From positions 116,340-180,339 of the forward strand of contig ML986683.1 in NCBI GenBank assembly GCA_010094045.1: 64,000 nucleotides of DNA, written 5' to 3'. The notes beneath the pieces are model-generated. The model searched no databases, was not told the origin of the DNA, and was given only the letters and a program-made list of their open reading frames with translations. Both the position numbers and the translations under genes were made by a program. Position 1 is the stretch's first letter. Each line of letters opens with the position of its first letter. This document shows, in pieces, positions 23,184 through 36,001 of this stretch. This DNA comes from Lojkania enalia (Eukaryota; Ascomycota; Dothideomycetes; Pleosporales).

Positions 23184-24615
23184 TCAAATGTTTGAAAATT
23201 CGAATTCGCCCGTAGGGTTGTCAAAGGAGTCCTCTATTTCCATCGTCGCGTTCGAACTTTCGAGTACTAACATGAGCTGCTCAATCGTCTTCTGTTGAGA
23301 TCGCCACCGGTTAATTCTTCGCTCTTCTCTTGCAATGATGTCCTCGGTCCAAGCAGTGGGATTAATTGGCACCTTCTCTTGCAAGCTCGAGCGCCAAATT
23401 ATAGGTCCCATGCTGTAAATATTCTTCTTCCATGCTGCGAATAGATTACTCATTGTTTGGTGCTCCTTAGCCATATTCTCTCTCTCTTTCGCTAGTTGTT
23501 GAAGATGACTGAGTTTCTTTAGGCTTAGAGTGGCCTCTCTACGAAGTCGCATAAGAACCCGTGCGGCATCATCTTCTGCAAATTTGTATTCGTGCCAGGG
23601 CGGCTCAGCTTCGTCGTGGTCTTTCTTTCCAAAGAGCGGTATTAAGGTGTTATTCATAGCCCACTCGAACTCTCGATGCTTTCGGTTCCCAAGGTCGAGC
23701 TTAGAGCGTAGCCATTGCCGCCTCACAGCTCTGAGACTATCTTCACGGTGACTGAATGTGTACTTGGGTAACGATTGCGTCTCGATGACTGTGTCAGTTA
23801 CAGAAATTGTGGGAAATGGGGCCGCAACAACTCACTTCTTCCATCTTCTTTCTAATGAAGCTCTCCAACTTCAGGAACTGCCACAACATTTCTTTCCAAG
23901 AGACCATAACCGTGCGCTCTATGATATTCACTTCAAACAGTGACAGTGATAGTTCTCCACCCGAAAGCATTGCTTCGGAAGAAAAATCCAAGTCCAGCAC
24001 AGCGTGGTCCAACTTCAGACACCAATGCAGAGCACCGTGATCGTCGCGACCCTCAAAATAACCCAGCTGATTGAAAAGGACATCCTCGAGGTCAGATCTA
24101 TTAACTGACACTTCAACCTCTTCCAGCGCATCAAACCAGCTGTCGTCTAGGCGGAAAATAGCATGCGTTGCACCCCATTTCCCACCCTCCCGAGCGCCAT
24201 TCCACCGGCAATCCATCCTTTCAAATTGGGAACGTAGCAAATGGAGTCTTTCATAATCCTCTTCGGAAAGATTATAGCCGAACCCCGCAGGTAATATAGT
24301 CGGTAACGGCGTATACGGCCCCGCATAACCAATCAGTTCTATTCGCGGTAAGTAAGAGAAGAAGACTTTGGTATCAATAACGTCTCGGAAACCCCGGCAA
24401 ACAAGGCGAAACTCCAAAATAAAGTCCACGGGCACATTTTCGAGTATCAAAATGAGAATCTCAGCCGGCAGTTGCGGGAGAGTAGCAGGCGAGCTTCTTT
24501 GGCTAGACTCAATGGAAGTGATGAAAGCTGCGATGTCGTCTGAATCAAAGTCTAGGTTGATATGACGAGCAAGGTATGCTGGCAATGGAGCATTATCATT
24601 GCAGTCGCTTAGCAT
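23184..24615 (-). CDS. F-box domain protein
   Basis: Probably a substrate adaptor of an SCF ubiquitin ligase; target unknown. Two exons (23836-24615, 23184-23780) give 458 aa. The F-box lies near residues 45-90: LPQLPAEILILILENVPVDF, then EFRLVCRGFRDVIDTKVFFS. The remainder is typical of fungal F-box proteins with no repeats, ending in a charged helical region (KKLSHLQQLAKERENMAKEH). The intron uses CGAG as acceptor, eight bases after a CACAG that would break the frame. The only branch candidates (TAAC, CTGAC) lie within about 10 nt of that CACAG, too close for its use. The open frame extends upstream of 24615, but without an ATG and soon meets a stop, so the ATG at 24615 is chosen. Confidence 0.78.
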
Positions 24616-24923
24616 AACTAGGAATTTAGTAGTGGCTAGTTTGGAGGAGTTATATCTAGAAGATGTGTGCGCGGGATCTAGGATGGTGTTCCAAGCTGTG
24701 TCAGGGTGGGGCTTGAGATTATATAGGATTAGTGCAAAAAGCTTTGACCTGACGCTAGACGCGAAACCACGTGCGGTGTAGGACGCGTCAAATGCCAACT
24801 ACTTAAGAAAATGTCAGTGTGATCATAGGAAATCATATCAACTCGGCCATTAAAAAGTCAAGATAACCTCATCACTTTTCCGTGCCTTAGAACCCTCAGA
24901 AACAGTATGGCCTAGCTCATCCC
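24616..24923. other. short intergenic region
   Basis: About 300 bases between the F-box gene start and the 3' end of the SAT4-family gene. No separate gene is seen; it should hold the F-box promoter and the neighbour's 3' UTR. Confidence 0.5.
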
Positions 24924-26339
24924 CTATTTCTTAGTCCCTGCCCCCACTTTAACCCTATCAACAACTTCTCCTACCATCGCAATCCGCCCTTCCTCCGCCA
25001 AACTTCCCAAATACTTTCCATTAACACTCACGCTTCTTCCAAAATTCGGCTTACGTCCTTGTATTGCCGCAAGCTCAATGTCATCATCCTCAATTCTCTC
25101 GAACCCCCTTGTGGAAGATACCTTCCCAGTGCTGATATAGCTTTTCTGGGTATAGTCGCCTGTTTTGATGGTCGATAAAGAGGTTATCGTCTTGTTGTTT
25201 CGCTTAGTCGCCCACAAGACGATTCTTCCACCCGAGAGGTGCGCAACGACCGGCTGGATTTGTGGCGTGCATCCGACGATGATCCCAAACCTAGCGCATG
25301 TTCAGCATAAGATGCAAAGGGAGGGCTTGAATCACTGACATCGGTTCTATTGTTCCAGTGATGGCATATGCTACAGCTTCACTAGGGTCGAAGGCGTATT
25401 GGAGTCGGAAAGCAGAGACTACCACGATTCTTTGGAGGATGTCAGCATGTAACAAGCGTCGTTTCGTTCATTTAGGAACGCTTACCCAAAGCCAATCCCA
25501 AACACTGCACTTGTTGCTAGCTTCTTCGAAAATGGCATTCTAAGACTCCAAAGGATCGGCAGCGGAAGTCTGCTTAGATGTCAAAGTTGCGCCAGACAAG
25601 AATAGGGCGAATGAGGAAAAACTGAGCTTACGCAAAAATAATAGCATCGATGAGGCAACTTATGAGCCCCGATATGAACCTGGCCAGTCCGATCTGTCTC
25701 GGAGTTCCGCAGGTACCCTTGCCGAGGAGTGACAGATCCCAATAATATGCCATAGGCCGGCAAAGGAGGAAGATTTCGAAAATGAAAGCCGTGTGAGCCA
25801 TGACGGTGAGCACAACAGTGCCCCAAACAAGTCGTTTCATTGTTTTGATGCTGCCAAATAGTGTCAGGTATAGATGTAGGATGGAGATCTTGTGGTGTTA
25901 ACACATGACAATTCGGGTTCATGGCAATTTTATCTCACACCTTTATTGCCATAATAGTAAGGTTCCATAGTATATTCGTTGCGAATATGGTCTTTTTGAG
26001 AAAGCTATATCGGTCGGCGCCAAGATACGTGATGATCCAAACTAGATCTAGGCCTAGCCCCGCATGTACTATTTGCACGACCTCAAGCCAGAAGTTGGCG
26101 AACAAGAAGGTCTGGCGTTGTTAGAGTCATCGTCTGTGCTGCTGGTGGGGACCTACAAATCCTATGAGAATTGCCCAGTCGTTGATCTCCAGGACCTTCC
26201 TCTGTATTCTCCGTGCGTACAGCCGGATTCCAATGAAGAGGAAATCGAAGAAAATAAAAACGGATAAAACGATGATGATCTGTCGGCCACCCGTGTTGTA
26301 TTTGAGATCTCTTAGATCTACAAAACCTTTTTCTGCCAT
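24924..26339 (-). CDS. SAT4-family (rhodopsin-like domain) 7-TM integral membrane protein
   Basis: A fungal-specific seven-helix membrane protein of the SAT4/PTH11-related superfamily; function unknown, some members sense surfaces or sit in secondary-metabolite clusters. Six exons (26157-26339, 25941-26111, 25632-25888, 25486-25569, 25340-25429, 24924-25290) give 383 aa, all phases matching. TM1 is IIIVLSVFIFFDFLFIGIRL with the family's RLYARR turn. Later come FATNILWNLTIMAIKISILH, the loop CRPMAYYWD...GTC, and the family hallmark LPLPILWSLRMPFSKKLATS. TM7 is GTIEPMFGIIVGCTPQI. The cytoplasmic tail is polar with an acidic ERIEDDDIELAAIQ patch. Five introns of 45-62 nt include one GTCAGT donor. 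It is the most intron-dense gene per kb in the window. Confidence 0.88.
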
Positions 26340-28720
26340 TGCGATTGTATTCAGTGCTAGAATTTCGTAGATGTCATAGTATAACTATTGATTACTTTGC
26401 GATACGAGGAAAGAACGCTACTTTTACCTTCTCTTTAGCATATCTCCTCGCGTAAAGAAGCTGGGACCATGCTAGGATGCTCGATCTCCATACAACTCGC
26501 TTCATACCTCTCGATGCTGTTTATGCAAGGCCCATTGTCCTTGTCGCCCTTCCCATATGCGTTCTCTGTGCTGTATCTCGCCACAAGTTCCGATTTGACG
26601 AGTCAATGGTCAAGCATGGGACTCTCCTTTGCTGACTGCGTCGCCATGACTGAGAGTTTGCTTATCCATAACTCACAAGACTGAAGGAAGTAGACGATCC
26701 GAAGAGCGCTAAGCGGGTGTTCGGACGCCCTCCAGCGCCGAACTATAGTTGCCGCCCCAATCAGATACCCTTCTGACGCAATTCGAGCTTGTAGAAGTCT
26801 CAGGATCTCCACACGTGACATTCGGTTTGGTATCATAGAAACATTCAGCCATTGAACCAGTAGAACTCTATAGATGCATCAATTACAGTCTTGAGAAAGG
26901 GTTCGGCAGTTGCAATTCAACATACTTCATTGCCTTGTGGGGACTGAAGGAAGCTGACATGCAGTAGCGTGATGTGGGTCACCAGGCCATGATCAATGCG
27001 ATACGACCCCAGTTGCAGATCTGATGCCTTCCTTTTGGCCACATTGCCATCGACTCTTAACTAACTTAGGTTTAGCTATAGTTGATATTGATATGGGAAG
27101 AATATTCTACGTGCTGCTCCATAACGGAACGCACATGTTGCCGCATCACAGACACGACAAATTTACGAGTATGCGAGGGTAAATAATTGCGGCGTTCGTA
27201 GGAGGATTTATTAAGGTTTGAAATACCCGTATAGCTGACCTCAGCCCGTGTTTCAGATGACGGCTTTCAGATGACGACATGAAGCACTCATACCCGTTGC
27301 GATCGTTGAAACATGAGTTACAAGTCGAGCCTAGAAACTCAAAAAGCTTTAGTTGAGTCCATATAAGGCGGACATATCGGTTATTCCACCGGCGCCGACA
27401 CCGTCTCCATCCTAGATAGATGCTTTAGAAGTCGGCGTGACTGGTACCCGAAATTTGTTCCTTTAATCTGGGTGTAGTCTTCAATTTCAAGACCATATTG
27501 AGAGAAATAACGTCTATGGGGTATAGGGGCTGTTATTCATACAGATTTTAAGCATGCCAGAAGGTGTGGGACATGCTGTCAAACCCCAGGAACGAAGAGA
27601 ACTATCAGCCTATTCCAGCAATATCGCACTGCGAGAAAAATTTAGAGGAGATAATTTTAATCCGGGAACTTTCCATAAAATACGGAACCAGGCACTAGCA
27701 TTATCCCACCCATAGTAAGAGCCTCCCGTCAAAGAATGATGCACTAATAGACGAGATTGAATCGCTTGTACCTTATCTTCTTTCTATCTTTCTATCTTTC
27801 TTTCCTAGCTAGCCTCAGCACCTGCCTAGGTCCTAGCTAAAAAGCTTATAGTTTCGGGTAGTTGAAATTGATAATCGATTATTGTAGTAATGAGGAGTTG
27901 ACTTTACATCCTGAAGCCCGCAGACAGTCGCAAGGGATAGTCAGCCCTGCGAGAGATCCGTGCGGGCCAAAGCCAAGGACCCATAAAAGCAAAAGTCCAA
28001 TCATGCTATTGCCAATTACTTTGACATTATAACACTAAACCGAAAACGAAGACAGGAGGTGGAGGACTCCTTCACATAGCTCTACGCTCCAGGGAAGGGG
28101 AGATATCTAAAATTAGTAGACATTACAAGAGCAGAGAGAAGCGAAAGCGAAAGAAGAGGACGGTCAATTACTACACTCTTCATCCTCAGGACCTCGCTAT
28201 ATTATGAATAATTATAATGATGAGTATGAGTATGAGATTGGTGAGAAACTAGGAATGCACGTGAGATTGTGGGGGACGGGATGCCGGCAGAAATACTAAC
28301 GACAAGCGCCCGCCGAGGTTATTTTCAGGGTTCTAATTGGCTAGGAGAAACCTTGGCTTCAGAACTTGCAGGGTCTCTTCTCAGTCAAACTCTTTAGAGC
28401 TTGACGCGAGCTACGACTTGTCCGCATTCACTAACCTCAACACAAAGATATCGTTTATATGCTTAGTATTATCTATCGCGTTTCGCTTCAAGCGGGAGCC
28501 GTTTTGGTGATTTTGACCAAGATTTGTATCTAGACTTTCAGACCCCAATGCCAAGGCTCGTATCCGAGTGCGGCTGATCCGCCTCAACTTTGGGAACCCC
28601 CCTTCACTCAGTTCTCATGCTTCTAAGGTTCCTGACGGCACGCACAGCTTCATATCATCGCTATTGCTTTTTCAGCAGTCTTTAATTGATTTCTTCTGTA
28701 GCTTGAATTGATTTGGAATC
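26340..28720. other. 2.4-kb gene-free region
   Basis: No family could be recognised. A 77-codon minus-strand frame (26603-26836) opens with ATG, but downstream exons and homology are lacking. The DNA from about 27000 to 28500 is AT-rich with short low-complexity tracts. The last few hundred bases are the promoter of the Pro/Gln-rich gene and include a pyrimidine-rich leader. Confidence 0.45.
27777..27803. repeat. pyrimidine-rich (tcta/tctttc) microsatellite
   Basis: A short run of repeated tctttctatctt units in otherwise AT-rich intergenic DNA. Confidence 0.5.
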
Positions 28721-30922
28721 ATGTCGCTCCCTCCAGCTCCCCCATACATCCCCCCGAGTGGGGCTCCTCAGTCGTCTCAGAGCGTTGGGCACGATCCACA
28801 GCAGCTTTCTCAGTATCAACCCACTGCTCCGAATTATGTTCCGCCTCACATGGCACATAAAAGCTCTGCAGGCCTGGGCTCAATGCTAAATCAGGCAGTC
28901 ACTACCTCGAAACCAGTGTTAAATAAGCTTTCAAAAACCATTAGCTCAAAGCTCGGAAGCAAGCCGTCGTCCGCGACACCACAGCACTTGCAAAGCTATG
29001 CAAATTATCAGCAATACTACCAGCAAACCCAGCAGGGTCAGCAGACTCAGACTCAACAGTTTAGTCCACAACCATCACAGCAACAGTGGCAGCAAAGCCA
29101 GAATACCTACCCGAATCCGAGCCCACAGCAGTCGACCTTTTCTCAATCGAATTCCCAATCATCCTATGCCACGCCAACCTCGGGCTATTCAGGGCAAAGC
29201 GGCTATTTTCCCCAACAAATCCAGACCCCGCCGACACCGAACACGCAGACATCGTTTCAACAGAATGCACTAGGCTATAATCCGAGCCAGTTTACGCAAG
29301 GGCAGAATACAGGAAACTCGCCCCCCGGTCAATACAACCAAGGACAGTTTCAGTATGGGAAATATGAGCAGGGTCAACCTCAAGGAAATGGGGCTCAAGG
29401 ACAACAGCAAACAGGTGTGATTGGAGGGGGACAGCCTCAAGCTCCCAGCGTTGACAATCCTGGCCCCGTTTCGTCTAACATCCCCACCACCGTCGCGGTC
29501 CACCCAAACCAGCAGCCAACCTCCATGCCCCCCACACCCGGTTCAGACCACGCAAATCTGGCTAATCAGAATGCATCCCCAGGTCCGCAACAAGCGCAAC
29601 CGTTCAGCCCTACGCCCCCGCCACAGGCTTATGGTGCTACCCCCGCATTACCAGTGCACCCTAGCCAGCAACAGCAGCGATGGCAGACAATGTCTCCAAG
29701 TAGTCCGCAAGCGTCAAACCAAATCTCTTCTTCTAGTAGTCCATCGCCCCAGACGCCCAGCGCTCCGTACCAATCACCTCCAAATATTCAGTCACAAACG
29801 GGGCAGCAGTCGTATCCTACTCCCCCCCCTCAGAACACGGCCCCGCCTGCGGCTCTTACTGAGTTCATCGCTGAGTTACCTGCTGACATAGGTAAACTAA
29901 ATCTCGGGGAAAGTTCACGGCCTAATGGAGATGTGTCTAGCGTCCCCCAATCCACTTCATATCAAGCCTATCAGCCTATGGCAGGGCAAAAGCAATCAAG
30001 CCCAGCGCCTGGATTTATTATCCCTCGACGAGCTGTGAGTGTTAGTAATATCCAGAGTCCCCTAGCCGATCCCTGGAGAATCGCGGACCCAGCGACCGAA
30101 CTACCCACCAGAGAATTCTACATCATCGCAGACGTGATATTCGATGCTTTGGATAAAAAATTTGAGCCGCAGAGCACAGGCCTACTCGAGGCAAGCAAGC
30201 TTCTCCAATGCTGGAAAGCACAAGAACTAGGCGAAGAAGCTGCTCGTAAGTAAACGATATCGATATTCATGTTCGACTGAGGGCTCACAGAGATAGAACT
30301 TTTCTCATATAACAATTATACTGCGTTTGCTAAGCTATGGAGTCTGACGGGTATTCCTCATCTCTTGGTTCCCTGCCAGCCGACCTTGATGCCCATTTGG
30401 AATTTCCAAGCGCAGTCGCACTCCAAGGACATGGGAGTCCCGGCCGAGGGCACGCAACCGAATGCAACATACCCGGAATACATGCCTGCGCTGAATCGCG
30501 CGGGATGGTGCAAGTACTTGTTTGTTGAAGTCATCTGCGAGCCCGAATCGCTGGCCAAGATGCTGTCCCTGTTCTGCGTCGACACGTACAAGCCGGGCAT
30601 CCTCAACCACCCAGACATTCAGAAACAGGACAGGAGCGAGGTGCCCGCGTTGACTGCAAGAGCAACCGCCACCCGTACTATGTTGAAGCGCGTCTTCCAA
30701 GAAGTGGCTGCGGCGATGCAGGCAGGCCAGAGTAGCGGAGTTGCACCCGAACAGCCAACCGCCAGGGGGATGACACCGCAGGAAGCGGCGTTGAGGATGC
30801 AAAACCTACAAATACAGAGCCAGACGAATGCGCAGGCAAATGCGATGATGATGAACGGGGGAACCAGCTTTGCGACTACGGCAGGGGGCTGGATCTCGAA
30901 GCCGGCATACTATTCCGTTTAA
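28721..30922 (+). CDS. Pro/Gln/Ser-rich protein with conserved C-terminal region, function unknown
   Basis: Two exons (28721-30245, 30291-30922) give 718 aa. The first 370 or so residues are disordered and rich in Gln, Pro and Ser, with YQQYYQQTQQGQQTQTQQF-type tracts. The C-terminal 300 residues look globular: DPATELPTREFYIIADVIFD, SYNNYTAFAKLWSLTGIPHL, VPCQPTLMPIWNFQAQSH, GWCKYLFVEVICEPESLA and SLFCVDTYKPGIL. This reads as a conserved ascomycete domain without a function I can name. The 45-nt intron (GTAAGT donor, CTCACAG acceptor) splits a Gln codon. A low-complexity Q/P-rich N-terminus with a folded C-terminus is common in RNA-granule or cell-wall-integrity factors, but that is only inference. 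Confidence 0.82.
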
Positions 30923-31071
30923 GTGTTTTAATTGTATCTTCGGAGCGTTTATTCCAGCTCCAGCTCCAGTGAACATAGTACAGGAAGGCAGGAAAGAAGG
31001 AAGATGTTTAATTGAATTCTATCAATGGTCAACGACAGACCAAGGTAACCTGCCACATACACCAGCCACCT

Positions 31072-31869
31072 TTATAGAATGAAGGCGGCTCCGAGGATAC
31101 CCATAGCAGCTCTAAGGGTGTCTTTCCAAGGCACGTGCGTGGGTATTGCGCCCCCGGTAGAGGAGCTCGAGGGTGCAGACAATGCAGAGGACGCAGCTTC
31201 ATCGGTGGGAGTGGTAGTAGTGGTAGGAGCTGTAACCGGGGTCGAGCCAGTGTTGGAAGTTGTCCCAGAGATAGAACTCGACGGGGAGCCCGTGATGGAA
31301 GATGTCCGAGAGACGGAACTTGACGGCGAACTAGAGCTACTAGCTGCGGAGGTGCTCGATGCCGTGCTCGGCGGTCTTGATGAAGATGTCGGCCGGTCGA
31401 CGTAGGAGACGATGATATTGGCTGCGACGCACTGCGGCGCCACATTCCGGTCGTAGATGTTCATGAAGTTCCCGCTAGTACAGCGATACCAAACAGTTGA
31501 GCCCCCGAGAGCCAGTGAATTGTTCGCGCAGACAGAGAAGCCGCCCGTGTAGATGGCACCCGCCTGGGGCGGCGGGCCATCGAATTGGAACTGGTAGTTT
31601 GCGACAATGCTACCAATGCGGCCCGAATCGTCGCGCAGGACGCCGTCTTGCAGATTGAGCACAAAAGTGCCATTCACGGCCTCGGATGCACTCTCGCGTT
31701 TCCTCTTCGCAGAGAGCGCCAGGGTGCCAATAGTAAAATTCCCGTCCGCTGTGTCCACGCAGCCCTCTGGCGCCGACTCAGGGGGTGCTATTCCTACGGG
31801 GACAGTGTCGGCGAGCGAGTTGAAAGGCCAGAAGCTGAGACACAGCAGGACGAGGCGGGCGGTCTTCAT
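31072..31869 (-). CDS. PIR-like cell wall mannoprotein with GPI-type tail
   Basis: A secreted, wall-anchored glycoprotein. Single exon, 265 aa. The signal peptide is [20 protein letters not shown]. The folded part has the PIR-type C-terminal block: [60 protein letters not shown] and [11 protein letters not shown]...PQC, with four Cys as in the PIR module. A long Ser/Thr stalk follows, then a hydrophobic C-terminus ([12 protein letters not shown]) fit for GPI attachment. No PIR-type SQIxDGQxQ repeat is present. KRKR near residue 50 could be a Kex2 site. The ATG at 31869 is chosen because it opens the signal peptide. It converges on the Pro/Gln-rich gene, with 149 bases between the stops. Confidence 0.85.
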   Translation of the reverse strand: MKTARLVLLCLSFWPFNSLADTVPVGIAPPESAPEGCVDTADGNFTIGTLALSAKRKRESASEAVNGTFVLNLQDGVLRDDSGRIGSIVANYQFQFDGPPPQAGAIYTGGFSVCANNSLALGGSTVWYRCTSGNFMNIYDRNVAPQCVAANIIVSYVDRPTSSSRPPSTASSTSAASSSSSPSSSVSRTSSITGSPSSSISGTTSNTGSTPVTAPTTTTTPTDEAASSALSAPSSSSTGGAIPTHVPWKDTLRAAMGILGAAFIL

Positions 31870-34800
31870 TCTGGGGCATTGGAGGTAGCTGAGTGTCGTG
31901 CACGGGTGCCGGCGATGTAGAGGTAAGAATGGGTGGACAGCCAGATAGAAGTCAATAGAGATGTTGGGGGGTATAATGTGGTTTGGGCAGGATGGATATC
32001 GATGGGAATTTAAATTGGCCTGCGCAACGTCACTCAAGCCAGGCACAGGCACAAAACAAACCGGCGGCTGTCGATCTCCCCTCCCCAGATGGAAAAAGGA
32101 AAGCGCAAACGCGAAATCTTGGAATATCCCTGCCAGTGTCCGTGCCCCTGAGCCTTGTCGCGCCTGATTGGTTGACAACATATCATGCGGCTTGCTCGAC
32201 ACAACAGTCGACTCTCATTTCCCTGTTTCTTGCGCATTTCCAAAACCGCCCGTCACCATCCTTGGCGAATACGCCATGGGAGATGGAAGCAGCAATCTGC
32301 GTTCGCGCGCATTACGGTCGCCGGATCCCCATGGTAGAGAGCATTGTCGTCTAATTGTAGTTCTCCTGGGAGCTTTAAGTGTTACTAAGCATATTGAAGG
32401 GGACCGATACCTCCACACCACGGGAACTTCCATATTCAACGACGGCAAATGTGGGGATGATATTACTGCGGCAGCTTGAACAAATCCTATCGGTCACGGG
32501 CAAGTGTGCAGGAAGTTGATTGGGCGGACTGCATGGATGCATCCCCACACTGTTTCGAAGGCTTATGGCAGAAGACAAAGATATAATACACTACGAATCC
32601 CACCTCATCACATCTTTTCTCACAAGCATCCTGCTTCTTTGGGCCAACCCCCTCCCCCTTTTCTCCCGCGCGAAAGAGGGATTGTCTGGACCAAATGTGT
32701 CCATTATGTTACATGAGACAATTGCAATTGCCTCCCTGAACGATCGGCAGGAGCAGGATATTAATATACTATTTACATAATCAAGTGTAACGCTAGTTTA
32801 GCAGTACATAGGTAGCTTCTGCCAGTAGCTTCAACAATCAACTATTTTAGCCATTTCCTTTTCAGCACGTTACCAGTCTACAATGGCGACTTCAACCTCA
32901 AGCCTCCATTGGGCTCCAGCATCCCAAACCCGTTGAGCACCTGAACTTATACTACTGGATTATTGCTTTCCTAGTGTACAGTCATTTCGCCTATCAGGCG
33001 GAGACCAAACACTCTCCCTCTATTCTTACATATAGCCCAAAACGCTTCATACCATGAGGAAAAGCGCAACGGCTCAGCCGACGGCACCAAAGCTGATCGC
33101 CGTGACAGGGCCGTCCACCAGGCTTCTGAGGAGTCTGCACATGAGGACACGATTTCCCAGAATATTTCACTGGAGTTGTTCTTCGACCCGTCCGAGTATA
33201 ACTACCATGACTCCAAGTTACTTAGACTTCTACGACGCATGGTCCATTAAGTAACTGTAGCGGGGCCAATGCTTTTTGTGACACGTTGAGCAAAGAGAAA
33301 ACCTGAAAGCATCTCTCGCCCGGAAAAGTGAGTTCACAAGGAATCTTCGTATTCGTTCATCATTACTTGCCTAGCAGACAACAAAAAAAAGTTTACCCCT
33401 TGTAAACCCGAACGCTCTCATCAATTGTGGCAGTGCAATATCACGCAACCGGACTGCACATGTCAACCCGAAAGCTCTCATTCCTTATGCCGATGTTATG
33501 ATAGGAGTGACAGAGAATCGCCATCTAGAATGAAAATCAACAGGAAATAATCACTCACCACGAAGCATGGTAACCTTTTTAATATCAACAGGAGCAGCTC
33601 CAGATTCCACAACGAAATCAAGCACGAGCATTGTGGTAATGGCTGGTACACTAGAGGCCAAGACAAGCTAATACACTTGCCAAAACATCTTAAATAAAAT
33701 GATGGAGATTACCCCCAACAAGCTCGAGCAGCCGGCCAAGGACCCAAATAATTCTGGCTTGATACACGCCAACTGGCCTCAGGGGGAGCCAACGTCTTCC
33801 GCGGTCGACCTTTGTGAACACTTCTCGACACACTCCAATTAGGTAGTCTTCCGGAACCTGCGCGCGAAGTCCCGAATGATGAAGGACTTGCTGTTTCAGA
33901 GGCCGGAGAACAGCCTCGTAAGCGAAGCGTACGCAGACAAGAAATGTAACATGAAACGCACAAACAATCAGGAATACCGGAATTTAGGTATACATCATTT
34001 TAGCAACATCTGGTGCGAGACGGGCTGCATCAAAGAGACTACGAACAATTTCGTCGGATTGTATGGCTTTTCTAGGTACCATTCATATCGGAAACAGGCG
34101 GAAGACCCACCATGGAATCTTGACAAATTATTCATTGTAGAGACATCTTGCGCTGTTTATAAGCCCTACCCTAAATTTGGCTGTCTCCACAGGTCAATTA
34201 ACTTGAACCCCTTCCAACCATCCCTCAAAATTCGCAGCCCGATCCTTCCCGTCTGTCGAGCGGAATGGTCCAGACCCGATAGCGGGTTCCCCTGTTCCTG
34301 CAGGAACAAATACGGATCCGAATTGGTGTTCTAACAGGCATCTAACTGGATCGGCGATGACAAGCACGAACAATACAACACCAGTAATGCTGAGAGGATC
34401 CCGCACCCTTCAGGTACGACTACCCCGCCGCATACATAATCAGCATGTGCAGAATTGTGTTCTGAGCCATCGCCCCGCCGGGCGCGATGACACACTAGTA
34501 GACATATAATAAGGGACACTAGTGGGATACTTGAACCACCTACAAAGGGTACTGGAAGAACTATGTTGAGAACAAGGGTCTATTGAACGATATTCCAATG
34601 AACGCTAATATATGCCGGATATGGAGTAAATGAAGCAAGGACTAGAGTCGTGGCCGTGATCATGATCGCCGGGACTTTAGTTATATCAATGGTGACTTGC
34701 AGCGTCGTGAGTGCGGTCAGTACACAAAAAATTCTAGAAGAAGGCATGCGAGAAGGGGAAGAAGATTTGCAATTACCCCTACTGGAGAGATCCCCCTTTT

Positions 34801-35550
34801 GTAGAGGCCTGCGATAAACATCGTGGTCCGGCATGGTGGGTGTAATATTTAGTGGGTAGAGTTTTGTATATATATATATTGTGGTGAGAGGCGAATCCTG
34901 TCTCAGGGAGGGAGATGAGGAGCTGAACTGGCTGATTTAAGATGGCCAGCGGGCCATATTTATGTACATGAAAAAGGGGTATATCAGCTGATATCCAGCG
35001 TGATATCCAGCGTGATATCGACCGTGATATCGTACGTCGATATCTGATACAGCTCGGCAGACTAGCCAAAATTCCCATAACATATATATACTTGGATTTT
35101 TGATTCTGACTTTACAAATTTATTTATTGTAGGATATTCCTTATACACAACCAATTGTACGTCGTACGGTCAAGACAACGTTTCAAGCTAAGCTGCCTCA
35201 TATACGTCTTAATTTGAAAAAGATAAAGTTTGCTGTTGAGAATTGAGTCATTTTAGCTATTATAGAAATTAGAGAGATTCAAAATGACTTCGTTTGAGAA
35301 CGTAAAGCTTCTCAGCCAGAGTTTCGATCGAAGTATGAGAGTTGTAAAAGGGAATCTATTGTGATGCTACGATGTCTAGAACGGATATAGTGTCGCTTAG
35401 TGAAGATGTTAACCTGTTCATATCGCAAATATTCCGCTAATAGGTCTCCTTGGAGTATACGAAGCTCGCTTCGTTTCCAAGATGGCGGATAGACAGCGTT
35501 TGAGAGCAATCACGCCCACATCAAGCCAGGCTGGTTATCTTCGCCTCGCC
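31870..35550. other. 3.7-kb gene-poor, AT-rich region
   Basis: No gene could be supported. The first few hundred bases are the wall-protein promoter. A minus-strand frame at 34196-34406 begins RDPLSITGVVLFVLVIADP, which resembles the N-terminus of many fungal STAND/ankyrin proteins (M-x-PLS-hydrophobic). It lacks an ATG and soon stops, so it is at most a relic. Near 33400-33490 a 22-base segment is repeated with two mismatches 60 bases apart. A 12-bp tandem repeat lies at 34989-35048. Confidence 0.45.
34989..35048. repeat. 12-bp tandem repeat (tgatatc-based)
   Basis: Five consecutive 12-base units built on tgatatc: two exact copies of tgatatccagcg, then tgatatcgaccg, tgatatcgtacg and a diverged fifth. 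The GATATC core is itself palindromic, so the array can fold on itself. Confidence 0.8.
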
Positions 35551-36001
35551 ATGTCCAAAATTCTCGCCCCTCTGACCACAATCAACACTTTACCGTAAGA
35601 GTGAATGCTTCTTATCGATGACCCAATCGACTCTGATAAACTAGAACAAAGCATTCTTCCTACTCGAACAAATAACGAACCCCACAAACTCACTAGCACT
35701 CACAATCAAGCGACACCGAAGCCCAAGCACCATGCCTCCATTACAATCTCCATCGAAAATTGCAGCTCTGGCCACTCGGGATGGAAGTATTATACACGCC
35801 TCCACCGAAGTAGTCATAAAAACAAAACCCGCCAATCAATCACACTGCACCCAGCATCAAATCACGCCCCCAAGACGCCCAGCCGCGATTCCGAGTCTTC
35901 AAACCGCACTCATCGCATCCTCGACGACACATTTCCTGCACGCAACGCTGTACCGCATCGTCGAATCTCTCTGCTCATCCATCTCCTTAACCTGCACTTG
36001 A
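35551..36001 (+). CDS. candidate small two-exon gene, function unknown
   Basis: An ATG at 35551 opens 14 codons (MSKILAPLTTINTL) that end at a good GTAAGA donor. A 133-nt intron ending in CCCAAG would join in phase to 35728-36001, giving 105 aa with PSKIAALATRDGSIIHASTE and LYRIVESLCSSISLTCT. Phase agreement and donor quality support it; the acceptor is ordinary, the composition is Thr/Pro/His-rich and no family is recognised. A second 179-codon frame overlaps it (35605-36144), so at most one is real. Confidence 0.3.

Noticed and set aside
26603..26836. 77-codon ATG frame on the minus strand
   Set aside because: Reads protein-like for a stretch, but no family or continuing exon could be found; left as unsupported.
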